Assembly (NCBI RefSeq): GCF_016595675.1
Contig: NZ_JAENJH010000011.1
Coordinates: forward strand, 124,001 to 188,000
From: Prauserella cavernicola
GTDB lineage: Bacteria; Actinomycetota; Actinomycetes; Mycobacteriales; Pseudonocardiaceae
Direction: 5' to 3'
DNA: 64,000 bases
Shown: positions 50,053-58,943 of the stretch, piece after piece
Position numbering within the stretch: the stretch's first letter is position 1
Layout of the letters: each line of letters begins with the position of its first letter
The notes under the pieces: model-generated
Seen by the model: the letters and a program-made list of their open reading frames with translations, nothing else
The model's database searches: none
What the model was told of the DNA's origin: nothing
Made by a program: the position numbers and the translations under genes

Positions 50053-50814
50053 TCAGTGTTCGATGCCCTCCGCGGCGGCCGCTGCCGCACCCACGATCCC
50101 GGCGTTGTTCTGCAACGATGCGACTACGACCCGCGTCCGGATGTCGAGCAGCGGAACCCATTTCGACGACTTCTTGCTGACTCCACCGCCGACGATGAAC
50201 AAATCCGGCCAGATCAGGTTCTCGAGCACAGTCAGGTAACGATCGACGCGCTTGGACCACTCCGGGTAGGACAGGTCCTCGTTGTCCTTGACCGAGGCGG
50301 CGGCCTTCTTCTCGGCGTCGTGCCCGTCGACCTCAAGGTGACCGAACTCGGTGTTCGGGACGAGCTTGCCGTCGTGGAACATCGCGCTGCCGATGCCCGT
50401 GCCGAACGTCAGCAGCGCGACCACGCCGTGGCGGGCCGTGGGGTCGCCGAAGCGCATCTCGGCCATGCCCGCGGCGTCGGCGTCGTTGAGCATCGCGACG
50501 TCGTCGACGTGCCTGCCGAGGCGCTTGGCGAACAGTGCGTCGGCGTCCGTGCCGATCCAGCTGGGGTCGATGTTCGCCGCGGTCTGCGCGACGCCCTTCT
50601 TGATCACCGCGGGAAGTGTGATGCCGACGGGACCGTCCCAGCCGAAGTGGTCGACGATCTCGGCGACGACCTCGGCGACGGCGTCGGGCGTCGCCGGGCG
50701 CGGAGTGTCGATCCGCAGCCGGTCGCCGATCAGCTCGCCCTTCTCCAGATCGACAAGGGCGCCTTTGATGCCGCTGCCACCGATGTCGATGCCGAATCCA
50801 CGGGTCGCCGTCAT
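50053..50814 (-). CDS. ppgK: Polyphosphate glucokinase
   Basis: 253 aa ROK-family kinase phosphorylating glucose with polyphosphate or ATP. The phosphate-binding motif is [38 protein letters not shown] is the PPGK-specific segment; the catalytic Asp is in [12 protein letters not shown]; the second phosphate motif is [13 protein letters not shown] and [19 protein letters not shown] is the C-terminal signature. It lacks the Cys-rich zinc motif of sugar-sensing ROK proteins, as expected. It is next to sigA and divergent from suhB, the order of Mtb Rv2701c-Rv2703. Confidence 0.95.
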   Translation of the reverse strand: MTATRGFGIDIGGSGIKGALVDLEKGELIGDRLRIDTPRPATPDAVAEVVAEIVDHFGWDGPVGITLPAVIKKGVAQTAANIDPSWIGTDADALFAKRLGRHVDDVAMLNDADAAGMAEMRFGDPTARHGVVALLTFGTGIGSAMFHDGKLVPNTEFGHLEVDGHDAEKKAAASVKDNEDLSYPEWSKRVDRYLTVLENLIWPDLFIVGGGVSKKSSKWVPLLDIRTRVVVASLQNNAGIVGAAAAAAEGIEH

Positions 50815-50886
50815 TGGCGTCGTCCCTTCCTGTTCGATTCAGAAGCCATTGGCCGAGACTTTAGCCGGGTGTGATCCCATGGTGGA

Positions 50887-51705
50887 GTGGGAGCTATCGA
50901 AGCCGACGCGGCCGCTCTGACCAGCGTGGCCGAACAGGTGGCGGCGGAGGCCGCCGAACTCGTCCGGAACGCGCGTGAGTCCATGCTCGCGGGTCGTGAG
51001 GTCGCTGTCGACACCAAGACCAGCGCCACCGATGTCGTGACCGCCGTGGACAGGGAGTCCGAGCAGTTCATCCGCGGCAGGCTCGCCGAGCTGCGTCCCG
51101 GCGAGCCCGTGCTCGGCGAGGAGGAGGGCGGCCGGGCGGGCGACGCCGTCACCTGGGTCGTCGATCCCATCGACGGCACCGTGAACTTCCTCTACGGCAT
51201 CCCGGAGTTCGCCGTCTCCGTCGCGGCGCAGATCGGCGGGGTGTCGGTGGCCGGCGCCGTCGTCGAGCCCGTCAGCGGCAGGCGCTGGACGGCCACGCGC
51301 GGCGCCGGGTCGTGGCTCGACGGCAGGCCGCTGCGCGTGTCGCGGCCCGAGCGGCTCGAACTCTCGCTGCTCGCCACCGGTTTCGCCTACCAGGCCGAGC
51401 GCAGGGCGCGGCAGGCTCAGCTCGTCGCCGGGTTGCTGGGCCACGTGCGCGACATCCGGCGTCCCGGTTCCGCGGCGCTGGATCTGTGCGCGGTGGCGGC
51501 TGGCTGGACGGACGCTTACTTCGAGCACGGCCTGCAGCGCTGGGACTGGGCGGCGGGAGCGCTGATCGCCGCGGAGGCGGGCGCGGTCGTGTCGCTGCCG
51601 GGGGAGGACCCGGAGCTGGGCCTGGACGGCACGCTGGCGGCCTCTCCCGCCATCGCGGACGCGCTGCGGGCGGCCGCGATCACGTGCGGGGCGGGCGGCG
51701 TCTGA
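50887..51705 (+). CDS. suhB: Inositol monophosphatase family protein SuhB
   Basis: 272 aa Mg-dependent phosphatase. Metal-binding motifs are GEEEGG (position about 78), [15 protein letters not shown], and the C-terminal [15 protein letters not shown]. It should hydrolyse myo-inositol phosphate, which in actinobacteria feeds phosphatidylinositol and mycothiol synthesis. It starts with GTG at 50887, divergent from ppgK with a 72-bp spacer holding both promoters, and is convergent with cei. Confidence 0.92.
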   Translation: MGAIEADAAALTSVAEQVAAEAAELVRNARESMLAGREVAVDTKTSATDVVTAVDRESEQFIRGRLAELRPGEPVLGEEEGGRAGDAVTWVVDPIDGTVNFLYGIPEFAVSVAAQIGGVSVAGAVVEPVSGRRWTATRGAGSWLDGRPLRVSRPERLELSLLATGFAYQAERRARQAQLVAGLLGHVRDIRRPGSAALDLCAVAAGWTDAYFEHGLQRWDWAAGALIAAEAGAVVSLPGEDPELGLDGTLAASPAIADALRAAAITCGAGGV

Positions 51706-51723
51706 GCGCCGCACCGGCCGGAC

Positions 51724-52407
51724 TCAGCAGAACTCGGGGACCGTGTCGTCGAGCAGTTCCTGGTCGATGTTCGGGCCCCGGCCCGCGGACTGCTCGCTGT
51801 CGCCGGTGTTGCGGTTCTGTTCCGACCACTCGGTGAGCCGGTTGAGCACGTCCTTGGTGGCGGGCGTCAGGCGCGCGTCGTTGAACTGCGTGCCGACCGC
51901 GAGGTCCACCGTGGCGTCCTGCCGGTTGTCCTTCACGAGCTCCATGCACGGGTCGATCAGCAGCGCCGCGCGGGCGGCGCCCTCGCCGTTGTCGCCGTAG
52001 CGGATCTGGCCGTGGCAGTTGGCCTCGACGTCGGCGTAGGCGGGGTCGTTCTCCGGTTCGGCGATCTGGGTGAAGCCCAGCTGGCGCAGGCCCTCGGTCG
52101 TCATCGCGGCCTGGCCGCGCGTGCCGGTCGCGTTGAGCACGCGCACCGCGACCCGGTCGGGTGGCGTGGGCTGCGTGGTCGCGAGCGCGTCGTAGGGCTG
52201 CGGGCTGTACTGGACCCCCTCCGTGGGAGTCGGTCCAGGCGTGCACCGCATCGCCTCTTGCAAGTCCTCGTTCGACGAGATGGCGTTCACCCACACGAAC
52301 GCCGCCACGAGCCCCAGTGCCCCGATCACGATCAAGGCGGGCAGCGGCTTGTACCTCCGGTACGGCTTGACCTGCCTGTTCCGGACGCCCCCGGTCCCCG
52401 ACACCAC
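51724..52407 (-). CDS. cei: Envelope integrity protein Cei
   Basis: 227 aa. One N-terminal membrane helix (PLPALIVIGALGLVAAFVWV, about 20-39) follows a basic cytoplasmic RYRRYKP-like start. The extracytoplasmic part contains a LytR_C domain (VAVRVLNATGTRGQAAMTTEGLRQLGF) and Cys residues able to pair (RCTPG, ANCHGQ, DPCMEL, EFC). Length and place, convergent with suhB and divergent from DUF4193, match Mtb Rv2700, named Cei for cell-envelope integrity. Two tandem GTG codons make the exact start uncertain by one residue. Confidence 0.88.
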   Translation of the reverse strand: MVSGTGGVRNRQVKPYRRYKPLPALIVIGALGLVAAFVWVNAISSNEDLQEAMRCTPGPTPTEGVQYSPQPYDALATTQPTPPDRVAVRVLNATGTRGQAAMTTEGLRQLGFTQIAEPENDPAYADVEANCHGQIRYGDNGEGAARAALLIDPCMELVKDNRQDATVDLAVGTQFNDARLTPATKDVLNRLTEWSEQNRNTGDSEQSAGRGPNIDQELLDDTVPEFC

Positions 52408-52843
52408 TGCGCCGTCCCTTCCGATCCCTGCCTTTGCCCCACACGTCGCTGCTGATCAGCCTAGGCGTTACAGGACGGACTCCCGCAGCCCCCTCGGATG
52501 GCACCACGGGGGCCACTCGCCGGGCAAGCCGATCACGCCTCCGGCCAGCCACCTGATACCGATGTGCAACCCGGACGGGCAGCGGTCGACAAAACTCGGA
52601 TTAGCCCTGATGGGTGACGTATTTCAGGGCTTGGGTGACCCGTTTCGAGTTGGGGTAAGCCGTGGGCTACCCTCTCCGGGCTCCGGGCGGACAGTGAGTG
52701 CCTTCCAGAAGAGACGACGCTCACTGCCATTTCGGGCACAAACACGGGCGCTGGAACGTTGACCAGCGACACGAAGGACTCACGAGCGGCGGCTCGGGTG
52801 TCTGAAGTACTGATATCGAAGCTGATCGCAGGGGTGAAGGACA
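52408..52843. promoter_or_regulatory. Divergent promoter region of cei and the DUF4193 gene
   Basis: 436 bp without a supported gene. GGGGTAAGCCGTGGGCTACCCT around 52652-52673 can fold into an interrupted hairpin and contains a TACCCT sequence that could be a -10 element for the + strand. I see no RNA gene. Confidence 0.4.
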
Positions 52844-53152
52844 ATGGCGACCGACTACGACGCTCCGCGCCGCAGCGAAGCCGACGAGCTTGCCGAAGAC
52901 TCGTTGGAGGAACTGAAGGCGCGGCGTAACGAGACGCAGTCCGGCGTGGTCGACGTTGATGAGGACGCGACCGCCGAGAATTTCGAACTTCCGGGGGCCG
53001 ACCTGTCGGGACTGTCGGGTGAAGACCTGACGGTCAAGGTCGTCCCGAAGCAGGCTGACGAGTTCACCTGCTCGGTGTGCTTCCTGGTGCACCACCGCAG
53101 CCGGCTGGCCGACGAGGCCGGCGGACAGCTGATCTGTCGCGACTGCGCCTGA
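52844..53152 (+). CDS. DUF4193 small protein with double CxxC
   Basis: 102 aa. The conserved start MATDYDAPR and the acidic middle part are followed by EFTCSVCFLVHHRSRLADEAGGQLICRDCA, a treble-clef/zinc-ribbon-like C-terminus with two CxxC pairs. DUF4193 is conserved throughout Actinobacteria (Mtb Rv2699c) and often strongly expressed; function unknown. ATG start, then a clear terminator 64 bp after the stop. Confidence 0.9.
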   Translation: MATDYDAPRRSEADELAEDSLEELKARRNETQSGVVDVDEDATAENFELPGADLSGLSGEDLTVKVVPKQADEFTCSVCFLVHHRSRLADEAGGQLICRDCA

Positions 53153-53215
53153 CCGGCGACGGCAGGCGCGGCACGCGGGGGTGACGCGGTACCCGGAGGG
53201 ACGGGGTTCACGAAC

Positions 53216-53246
53216 GGGTGGTCGAGCGATGCTCGGCCACCCTTTT
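53216..53246. terminator. Rho-independent terminator after the DUF4193 gene
   Basis: GGGTGGTCGAGC and GCTCGGCCACCC form a 12-bp stem (one G-T pair) with a 3-base loop, followed by TTTTC. It lies between convergent genes; the T-run serves the + strand. Confidence 0.9.
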
Positions 53247-53259
53247 CGTGTGCGCTTTC

Positions 53260-53754
53260 TCAGGTGCCGCCCTGCTCGCCCCGCAGCAGCGCCGCCAGCC
53301 GCTCGGGGTGGCGCGTGCTGATGACCCAGTACGGCGTGGGGTCCTCGGGATCGGTGAGGTGGACCCTGACCAGGGTGGGCACCCAGCCGCGGTGGGCGAC
53401 GAACGCCGCCGGGTCGAGCTCGGGGCCGAGCGCCTTGCGCTTGCCCGTCTTGCCGATCACCTCGACCGCGCCGACGAAGCGCAGCGGCAGGTGCGCGTCG
53501 CCGACCCACAGCTCCGGCTCGTCGCCGTCGGTGACCTGGACCTTGAGCCTGCCCATGCCGAGCAGCAGGAGCACCGCCACGGGAAGCAGGACCACGTAGG
53601 GCAACCAGGCCCGGATCCCGGGATAGCCCATGTGGATCTCCGCGGCCAGCAGCGCGGCGCCGAGCAGCGGCAGGGGCCAGCCCCACCACGCCAGGTACAG
53701 CCGCTCCGAGTGGCGGAGGGAAGCGTTGGTTCGCGCACGTGTACTGCTGCTCAC
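53260..53754 (-). CDS. DUF3093 membrane protein
   Basis: 164 aa. After a short polar start ([19 protein letters not shown]) there are two membrane helices (about residues 22-42 and 50-70). A C-terminal domain of about 95 residues on one side of the membrane follows, with [19 protein letters not shown] and [25 protein letters not shown]. This is DUF3093 (Mtb Rv2698). The GTG at 53754 fits the divergent spacing to dut (24 bp); longer frames read into dut and are rejected. Confidence 0.88.
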   Translation of the reverse strand: MSSSTRARTNASLRHSERLYLAWWGWPLPLLGAALLAAEIHMGYPGIRAWLPYVVLLPVAVLLLLGMGRLKVQVTDGDEPELWVGDAHLPLRFVGAVEVIGKTGKRKALGPELDPAAFVAHRGWVPTLVRVHLTDPEDPTPYWVISTRHPERLAALLRGEQGGT

Positions 53755-53778
53755 CGCCTCAGGGTAGTCTCGCGTGTC

Positions 53779-54243
53779 GTGTCCAGCGTGCAGGTCCTGC
53801 TTTCCCGCCTTGATCCCGAAGTCCCGCTTCCCTCCTATGCGCGTCCCGGCGACGCCGGCGCCGATCTGGTCACCACGTCCGACGTGGTGCTTCAGCCGGG
53901 GGAACGGGCGACCGTCGGCACCGGCATCGCGATCGCGCTGCCGTCCGGGTACGCCGGGTTCGTCCACCCGCGCTCGGGTCTGGCCGCCAGGGTGGGTCTC
54001 TCGATCGTCAACACGCCGGGCACCATCGACGCGGGCTACCGCGGCGAGATCAAGGTGTGCCTCGTCAACCACGATCCCAAGGAGCCGGTCGAGCTCTCGC
54101 GAGGAGACCGGGTCGCGCAGCTCGTGGTGCAGCGGGTGGAGCACGCCGAGTTCGTCGAGGTGTCCGAGTTGGAAGCCACGGAGCGTGGCGCGGGGGGCTA
54201 CGGTTCGACGGGTGGGCACGCGGCCCTGGGAACGGAGAAGTAG
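53779..54243 (+). CDS. dut: dUTP diphosphatase
   Basis: 154 aa trimeric dUTPase that hydrolyses dUTP to dUMP. The five motifs are in order: [10 protein letters not shown] (I), [11 protein letters not shown] (II), [14 protein letters not shown] (III, with catalytic Asp and uracil-binding Tyr), [11 protein letters not shown] (IV) and the C-terminal arm [11 protein letters not shown] (V). The GTG at 53779 gives the usual length. Its TAG shares one base with the GTG of the next gene. Confidence 0.96.
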   Translation: MSSVQVLLSRLDPEVPLPSYARPGDAGADLVTTSDVVLQPGERATVGTGIAIALPSGYAGFVHPRSGLAARVGLSIVNTPGTIDAGYRGEIKVCLVNHDPKEPVELSRGDRVAQLVVQRVEHAEFVEVSELEATERGAGGYGSTGGHAALGTEK

Positions 54244-54935
54244 TGGGGATTTTCGGACGCAAGCGCAAGTCAGGGCGCGAGCGCGGCGACGAGCACGTCG
54301 AGCGGGAGGACTACGCCGGCGACGGTGACGGCAGTGGTGACCACGCCGCCCAGGACGGCCAGGACGGCCAGGTCGATCACGCCGGGCACGACGGGGCCGG
54401 GCCGTACGACGTCGCCGACGCGCCCGATGACGGCCGCCCGCGCATGGACATCGGCTCGGTGCGCGTCCCGGTGCCGGACGGCTCGCAGGTGCAGGTCGAG
54501 ATGGACCAGCAGAGCGGCAATGTCCGCGCCGTGCACGTGGTGACCACGCATGGCCAGGTCACGATCAGCGCCTACGCCGCGCCCCGCTCCGGCGGGCTGT
54601 GGAGGGAGGTCAGCTCCGAGCTGGCCGAGCAGCTGCGCGCGGACGGCGCCAAGGTGACGTCCGGCCGTGGCGAGTGGGGGATGGAACTCTCGGCGATCGT
54701 GGGCGAGGTCGCGCTGCGGTTCGTGGGCGTCGACGGCCCGCGCTGGATGCTGCGCGGCGTCATCGCCGGTCCGCAGTCGCAGTCGGCGCAGGCGCCCGAC
54801 ACGCTGCGCGACATCGTGCGCCAGTCCGTGGTGGTGCGCGGTGACTCGCCGATGCCCGTGCGCACGCCGCTGCCGATCACGCTGCCCGAGTCGATCGCGG
54901 CGCACATCGCCGAGCAGCAGGCGCAGCAGAGCTGA
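54243..54935 (+). CDS. DUF3710 protein
   Basis: 230 aa. The first 60 residues are charged and low in complexity (GDGDGSGDHAAQDGQDGQVD). The rest is the DUF3710 core: RPRMDIGSVRVPVPDGSQVQ, VHVVTTHGQVTISAYAAPRSGGLWREV, GEWGMELSAIVG and PRWMLRGVIAGP. The family is actinobacterial, of unknown function and nearly always next to dut (Mtb Rv2697c-Rv2696c). Coupled by a 1-bp stop/start overlap. Confidence 0.9.
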   Translation: MGIFGRKRKSGRERGDEHVEREDYAGDGDGSGDHAAQDGQDGQVDHAGHDGAGPYDVADAPDDGRPRMDIGSVRVPVPDGSQVQVEMDQQSGNVRAVHVVTTHGQVTISAYAAPRSGGLWREVSSELAEQLRADGAKVTSGRGEWGMELSAIVGEVALRFVGVDGPRWMLRGVIAGPQSQSAQAPDTLRDIVRQSVVVRGDSPMPVRTPLPITLPESIAAHIAEQQAQQS

Positions 54936-54950
54936 GCCTGCTCAGGCCGC

Positions 54951-55679
54951 TCAGGCGGCCCGCTCCTCGGTGACCGCGCGCAGCAGGGCGAGCAGCGCCG
55001 CGCGGCCGAGTGCCTCCCGGTCGGTGCCGAACGAGGACAGGGTCGTGGCGCACACGCTCGCTCGTGGCAGCGCCGCCGCCCAGGCGTCCGCGACGGCCGC
55101 GGGGTGCACGGGATCGTCCGCGCACGCGGCGATCCCCACCGGGACGTCCAGCTCCCGCAGCCGGTCCAGCTCCGGGGCCCGGTGCGCCGCGGCGGAGCGG
55201 AGGCTGGCGGACAGGCCCTCGCCGTGCCCGCGCCAGGCGCGGTCGAGCTCGGCCGCGAGCCACGGCGCGATCCCCGCGGTGGACATGGCCAGCGCCGCGT
55301 CGAGGCCCTCGCGCTCGACGAGCTCGGCCGACGCGCGCGCCGCCAGCGCGGCGGGTGCCGCACCGGGGTCGCCGTTCCACGCGGGCAGCGCCGCGAGCAC
55401 ACCCGCGCACCGCTCCGGCGCGCGCAGCGCCCACTCGGTGGCGACGTGGGCTCCCAGTGAGATCCCGCCCGCCAGCACCGGGCCAGGCGCCGTCGCCGCG
55501 CACCGGTCGAGCAGCTCGAGGTAGCCGGCGACCACGTCGCCGCCCGTCGGCGGGGGCGGGGCGACGAGCTCGATGCCGAGCGAGGCCAGCGGCGCGGCGA
55601 ACACGGATCGGACGAACACCTCGTCAGAGCCCGTTCCGGGCAGGATCACGGCGGTGGATCCGGGCATAACTGAGGTCAC
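54951..55679 (-). CDS. Alpha/beta-hydrolase-fold protein
   Basis: 242 aa from GTG at 55679 (ATG at 55667 also possible). The first strand and oxyanion region read STAVILPGTGSDEVFVRSVF; the nucleophile elbow is LAGGISLGAH (Ser in GISLG); D in CADDPVHPAAVAD is the likely acid. The last His expected in the triad is not evident, the C-terminus being SVCATTLSSFGTDREALGR, so the family may be degenerate or use H in DDPVH. It occupies the place of Mtb Rv2695 and is convergent with DUF3710 (15 bp). Substrate unknown. Confidence 0.75.
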   Translation of the reverse strand: MTSVMPGSTAVILPGTGSDEVFVRSVFAAPLASLGIELVAPPPPTGGDVVAGYLELLDRCAATAPGPVLAGGISLGAHVATEWALRAPERCAGVLAALPAWNGDPGAAPAALAARASAELVEREGLDAALAMSTAGIAPWLAAELDRAWRGHGEGLSASLRSAAAHRAPELDRLRELDVPVGIAACADDPVHPAAVADAWAAALPRASVCATTLSSFGTDREALGRAALLALLRAVTEERAA

Positions 55680-55784
55680 GTTGCGATAGTGGCGCAACTC
55701 GGCTTCTCTTGCTGCGGCAGAGTTACGCTGAACAGGTACGGGCCGGTCCGGTCGACGGGCCCCGGAGCACAGGAGCTGGCGCTT

Positions 55785-56162
55785 ATGTCCGCCAAAGACG
55801 GCGGCTACTTCAGCCGGTTGGTTCGCAAACTGACCAGTGACATCGGGCAGCTGGACGCCGACGACCTTTCCGAGAAGTCAGAAGCCGGTGGGGCGCAGCG
55901 TGCCTGCGACTGCCGGTCGGGCGAGGAAGTGACCGTACTCGGCCGGTTGCGGAGTGTTGATTTGTGTCCGGGCAGCGATGCCGCCACTCTGGAGGCGGAG
56001 TTGTTCGACGGCACCGACGAGGTCACGCTGGTGTGGCTCGGCCGTCGCAGGATCCCCGGGATCGAACCGGGGCGCACCATCAAAGCCCGTGGCCGCCTGG
56101 CCGATCGCAACGGGCGGAAGGTGCTGTACAACCCCTACTACGAACTGTTGCAGACGACCTAG
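55785..56162 (+). CDS. OB-fold nucleic-acid-binding domain protein
   Basis: 125 aa. After a 45-residue helical start (GGYFSRLVRKLTSDIGQLDADDLSEK) comes a compact OB-fold: SGEEVTVLGRLRSVDLCPGSDAATLEAELFDGTDEVTLVWLGRRRIPGIEPGRTIKARGR. This resembles the RecG/LysS anticodon-type OB. The place corresponds to Mtb Rv2694c. ATG at 55785 with AGGAG upstream. It may bind RNA or single-stranded DNA; coexpressed with the DUF3159 gene 15 bp downstream. Confidence 0.85.
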   Translation: MSAKDGGYFSRLVRKLTSDIGQLDADDLSEKSEAGGAQRACDCRSGEEVTVLGRLRSVDLCPGSDAATLEAELFDGTDEVTLVWLGRRRIPGIEPGRTIKARGRLADRNGRKVLYNPYYELLQTT

Positions 56163-56177
56163 TGAGAGTAACCGCGC

Positions 56178-56963
56178 GTGACTGAACCCGACCGCACTAC
56201 CGAGGCCGGCGACGACGCCACCAAGCACGCCACCAAGCACGCCACCAAGCACGCCACCGAGCAGAAGCCGGAGGCCGAGCGCGAGCCGACTCTGCTGGAA
56301 CAGATGGGTGGCGTCTCCGGACTCTTCTACTCGTCGGTGCCGGTGATCGTGTTCGTCCTCGCGAACAGCCTGTTCAACCTCACCACCGCGATCTGGGCCT
56401 CGCTGGGCAGTGCTGTCGCGATCACGATCCTGCGCCTGGTGCGCAAGGAGCCGCTGCAGCCGGCGATCTCGGGTTTCTTCGGTGTCGCCATCGCCGCCTT
56501 CATCGCGTACCGCACGGGCTCGGCGAAGGGCTTCTTCCTCTTCGGCATCTGGGCCAGCCTGGTGTACTGCGGCGCGCTCGTCATCTCCGTGCTGGCGCGC
56601 TGGCCGCTGGCCGGTGTCGTGTGGAGCTACCTCAACGGCAGCGGCATGGCCTGGCGCAAGGACAAGGTGTCGCGGCGCGGCTACGACATCGCCACGCTCG
56701 CGCTCGCGGCCGTGTTCGCGGCCCGCTTCGTGGTGCAGCAGTGGCTCTACGCCGAGGACTACACCGGCTGGCTCGCGTTCGCCAAGATCGCGATGGGCTA
56801 CCCGCTGTACGGGCTCGCGCTGCTCGTCGTCGTCTGGGCCGTGCGCCGCGCCGACAAGCGCCTCAAGGAGCTGGACACCGAGGAAGAGCTCTCCGACGCC
56901 GAGATCGAGGCGCGCCTGCGGGTGAAGTACGGCGAGAGTCCCGCGCCCGGCACGCCCCAGTAG
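56178..56963 (+). CDS. DUF3159 membrane protein
   Basis: 261 aa. A polar N-terminus of about 35 residues contains three ATKH repeats, then the conserved LLEQMGGVSGLFYSSVPVIVFVLANSLFNL begins a six-helix membrane domain (to residue 225). A charged cytoplasmic tail (KELDTEEELSDAEIEARLRVKYGE) ends it. This is DUF3159 (Mtb Rv2693c), distantly like intracellular septation/ion-channel families; function unknown. It lies next to the ceoBC potassium genes (convergent, 6 bp). Confidence 0.88.
   Translation: MTEPDRTTEAGDDATKHATKHATKHATEQKPEAEREPTLLEQMGGVSGLFYSSVPVIVFVLANSLFNLTTAIWASLGSAVAITILRLVRKEPLQPAISGFFGVAIAAFIAYRTGSAKGFFLFGIWASLVYCGALVISVLARWPLAGVVWSYLNGSGMAWRKDKVSRRGYDIATLALAAVFAARFVVQQWLYAEDYTGWLAFAKIAMGYPLYGLALLVVVWAVRRADKRLKELDTEEELSDAEIEARLRVKYGESPAPGTPQ
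56217..56264 (+). repeat. 12-bp tandem repeat in the DUF3159 gene
   Basis: Three exact copies of GCCACCAAGCAC (56217-56252) and a fourth copy with two changes, encoding ATKH-ATKH-ATKH-ATEQ. The unit is a multiple of three, so copy-number change would keep the frame. Confidence 0.9.
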
Positions 56964-56969
56964 CGGGGT

Positions 56970-57626
56970 TCAGTAGCCCAGCGCCGTGCGGACGTCGGAC
57001 TCCACGTCGGCCGCGGCCACGAACAGCAGCTCGTCGCCCGCCTCGAGCGGGTCGTCGGGCTGCGGCACGATCACCCGGTCGCCGCGCAGGATGGTCACCA
57101 GCGCCGCGTCGCGGGGCAGGGCGAGGTCGCGCACCGGCTTGCCCGCCAGCGGCGTCTCGGAGGGCAGCGTCAGCTCCACGAGGTTGGCCTGGCTCTGCCG
57201 GAACGTCATGAGCCGCACCAGGTCGCCGACGCTCACGGCCTCCTCGACCATCGCCGCGAGCATCCTCGGAGTCGACACGGCGACGTCCACGCCCCAGCTC
57301 TCGGTGAACAGCCACTCGTTGGCCGGGTTGTTGACCCGCGCCACCACTCGCCGCACCGCGAACTCCGTCTTCGCCAGCAGCGACACCACGAGGTTGGCCT
57401 TGTCGTCACCGGTCGCGGCGATCACCACGTCGCACAGCTGCACGCCGGAGTCCTCGAGTGTGGACACCTCGCACGCGTCGCCGAGCACCCAGTCGGCCTG
57501 CTCGACGGTGCCGGGCGTGAACTGGCCAGCCTGGCGCTCGATGAGCATCACCGTGTGCCCGGCCTCGATGAGCTCGGCGGCGATGGAGCGGCCCACCGCG
57601 CCCGCGCCCGCGATCGCGACCCGCAT
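56970..57626 (-). CDS. ceoC: TrkA-type RCK protein CeoC
   Basis: 218 aa. TrkA-N domain with the NAD-binding GAGAVGRSIAAELIEAGH and acidic E at the end of strand 2 (LIERQ), then a TrkA-C (RCK_C) domain from about residue 140 (LVELTLPSETPLAGKPVRDL). Such proteins gate potassium transport in response to NAD(H) or nucleotides. Second gene of a pair; its start follows the ceoB stop without spacing. Order and length match Mtb Rv2692. No TrkH channel gene is nearby. Confidence 0.88.
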   Translation of the reverse strand: MRVAIAGAGAVGRSIAAELIEAGHTVMLIERQAGQFTPGTVEQADWVLGDACEVSTLEDSGVQLCDVVIAATGDDKANLVVSLLAKTEFAVRRVVARVNNPANEWLFTESWGVDVAVSTPRMLAAMVEEAVSVGDLVRLMTFRQSQANLVELTLPSETPLAGKPVRDLALPRDAALVTILRGDRVIVPQPDDPLEAGDELLFVAAADVESDVRTALGY

Positions 57627-58292
57627 CTAGCTCTCCTCCTCGGGGCTCCTCGCCGCCGCGCTCGTCACGTACCCGACGGTGCCGGACTGCGCGGCCACGT
57701 AGACCGCGTCGTCGGCCTGCAGCACCGTCTTCGCGTCGGGCAGCACGCCGGTGCCGAAGCGCATCACGAACGCCACGCGCGAGCCCGTCGCCTCCTCCAG
57801 CTCCCGCACGCCGCGGCCGATCCAGTCCTCGTGCAGCGGCAGCTGCAGCAGCGCGACGGTGCCCGTCGGGTCGCGCCACGACGTGGCCACGCCCTCGGGC
57901 AGCAGCGTGCGCAGGAACCGGTCGGTGGTCCAGGGCACGGTCGCGATCGTGGGGATGCCGAGCCGTTCGTACACGGCGGCGCGTTTGGGGTCGTAGATGC
58001 GGGCGACGACGTGGTCGACGCCGAACTCCTCGCGGGCCACCCGCGCGGAGATGATGTTGGAGTTGTCGCCGTTGGACACGGCCGCGAACGCGCCCGCGTG
58101 CTCGATGCCCGCCTCGACCAGCACGTCGCGGTCGAAGCCCATCCCGACGACCTGCTGGCCGTGGAAGTCGCTGCCGAGGCGTCGGAAGGCGTCCCGGTCG
58201 CGGTCGATGACGGCCACGTCGTGGCCGAGCCGCTCGAGGGCGGCCGCCAGGGACGAGCCGACCCGGCCGCATCCCATGATCACCACGTGCAC
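57627..58292 (-). CDS. ceoB: TrkA-type RCK protein CeoB
   Basis: 221 aa. NAD-binding motif GCGRVGSSLAAALERLGHDVAVIDRD (7-32), an RCK_N core with VSNGDNSNIISARVAREEFGVDHVVARIYDPKRA, and RCK_C from about 140 (VALLQLPLHEDWIGRGVRELEE). It likely forms heteromers with CeoC and controls potassium uptake. First gene of the ceoBC operon, divergent from a MarR-like regulator gene; the 159-bp spacer contains a palindrome. Confidence 0.88.
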   Translation of the reverse strand: MHVVIMGCGRVGSSLAAALERLGHDVAVIDRDRDAFRRLGSDFHGQQVVGMGFDRDVLVEAGIEHAGAFAAVSNGDNSNIISARVAREEFGVDHVVARIYDPKRAAVYERLGIPTIATVPWTTDRFLRTLLPEGVATSWRDPTGTVALLQLPLHEDWIGRGVRELEEATGSRVAFVMRFGTGVLPDAKTVLQADDAVYVAAQSGTVGYVTSAAARSPEEES

Positions 58293-58388
58293 GCCCGTGC
58301 CTCCTCGCTCTGCGTCGGTGACAGCGCAGAACCTACCCCGATCCGGGCCGGGTCCGCGTGCCGGTCGCGAAAGCGTTCCCCGCGAGCG

Positions 58389-58404
58389 TTCACAACGTTG
58401 CGAA
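58389..58404. promoter_or_regulatory. Candidate operator between ceoBC and the MarR-like gene
   Basis: TTCACAACGTTGCGAA is a 16-bp palindrome with one mismatched pair (positions 4/13), centred on AACGTT, 48 bp before the regulator GTG. Size and place fit a MarR/GbsR-type site for self-regulation. Confidence 0.45.
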
Positions 58405-58451
58405 GACCCAGAACGTAGGATGACGGACCGGACCAGGAGAGGAGCTCACCC

Positions 58452-58907
58452 GTGGCCGATGCGCGGGATCCCGCCGAACGGATGGCCGTCATTCTCGCGA
58501 GGCACGGCATGCACCGGATGACCGCGAGGGTGCTGTGCGTGCTGCTGTTCACCGAGCAGGAGACGATCACGGCGGGGGAGATCGCCGAACGGCTCGATGT
58601 CAGCCCGGGGTCGGTGTCCGGTGGCATCAAGATGCTCGAGGCGATCGACATGGTCGAGCGAGCGCCGGTGCGGGGCGGCCGTCGCGAGCACTACCGCTTC
58701 CCCGACGACGCGTGGCCCAGGCTGATGATGGTCCGCAACCGGGTGCTGGAGGAGATGCTCGAGGCCGCCGACGACGGCATCGCGACCGTCTCCGAGGACG
58801 GCCCCGCGGGTCGCAGGCTCACCGAGATGCGTGACTTCTACGCGCACCTGATGCGCTCGATTCCCGCGTTGATCGAAGACTGGCGCGCGAGTCGTCCCCG
58901 GTCCTGA
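58452..58907 (+). CDS. MarR/GbsR-like transcriptional regulator
   Basis: 151 aa. A winged helix-turn-helix with LFTEQETITAGEIAERLDVSPGSVSGGIKMLEAIDMVERAPVRGGRREHYRF (wing RGGRREHY) is followed by a long C-terminal helical part for dimerisation. The pattern (PGSVSGGIKMLE) is close to the GbsR/MarR-related group controlling osmolyte and drug-efflux genes. GTG start with AGGAGAGGAG 12 bp upstream. It lies 36 bp before the KimA-like transporter gene and divergent from ceoBC; regulation of potassium uptake is a reasonable inference. Confidence 0.82.
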   Translation: MADARDPAERMAVILARHGMHRMTARVLCVLLFTEQETITAGEIAERLDVSPGSVSGGIKMLEAIDMVERAPVRGGRREHYRFPDDAWPRLMMVRNRVLEEMLEAADDGIATVSEDGPAGRRLTEMRDFYAHLMRSIPALIEDWRASRPRS

Positions 58908-58943
58908 TCCGGCTGCGGCACGCGGAGGACTTACGCTCAGCGC

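Noticed and set aside
51695-51712. Hairpin between suhB and cei
   Set aside because: A 5-6 bp GC stem that could occur by chance in this base composition.
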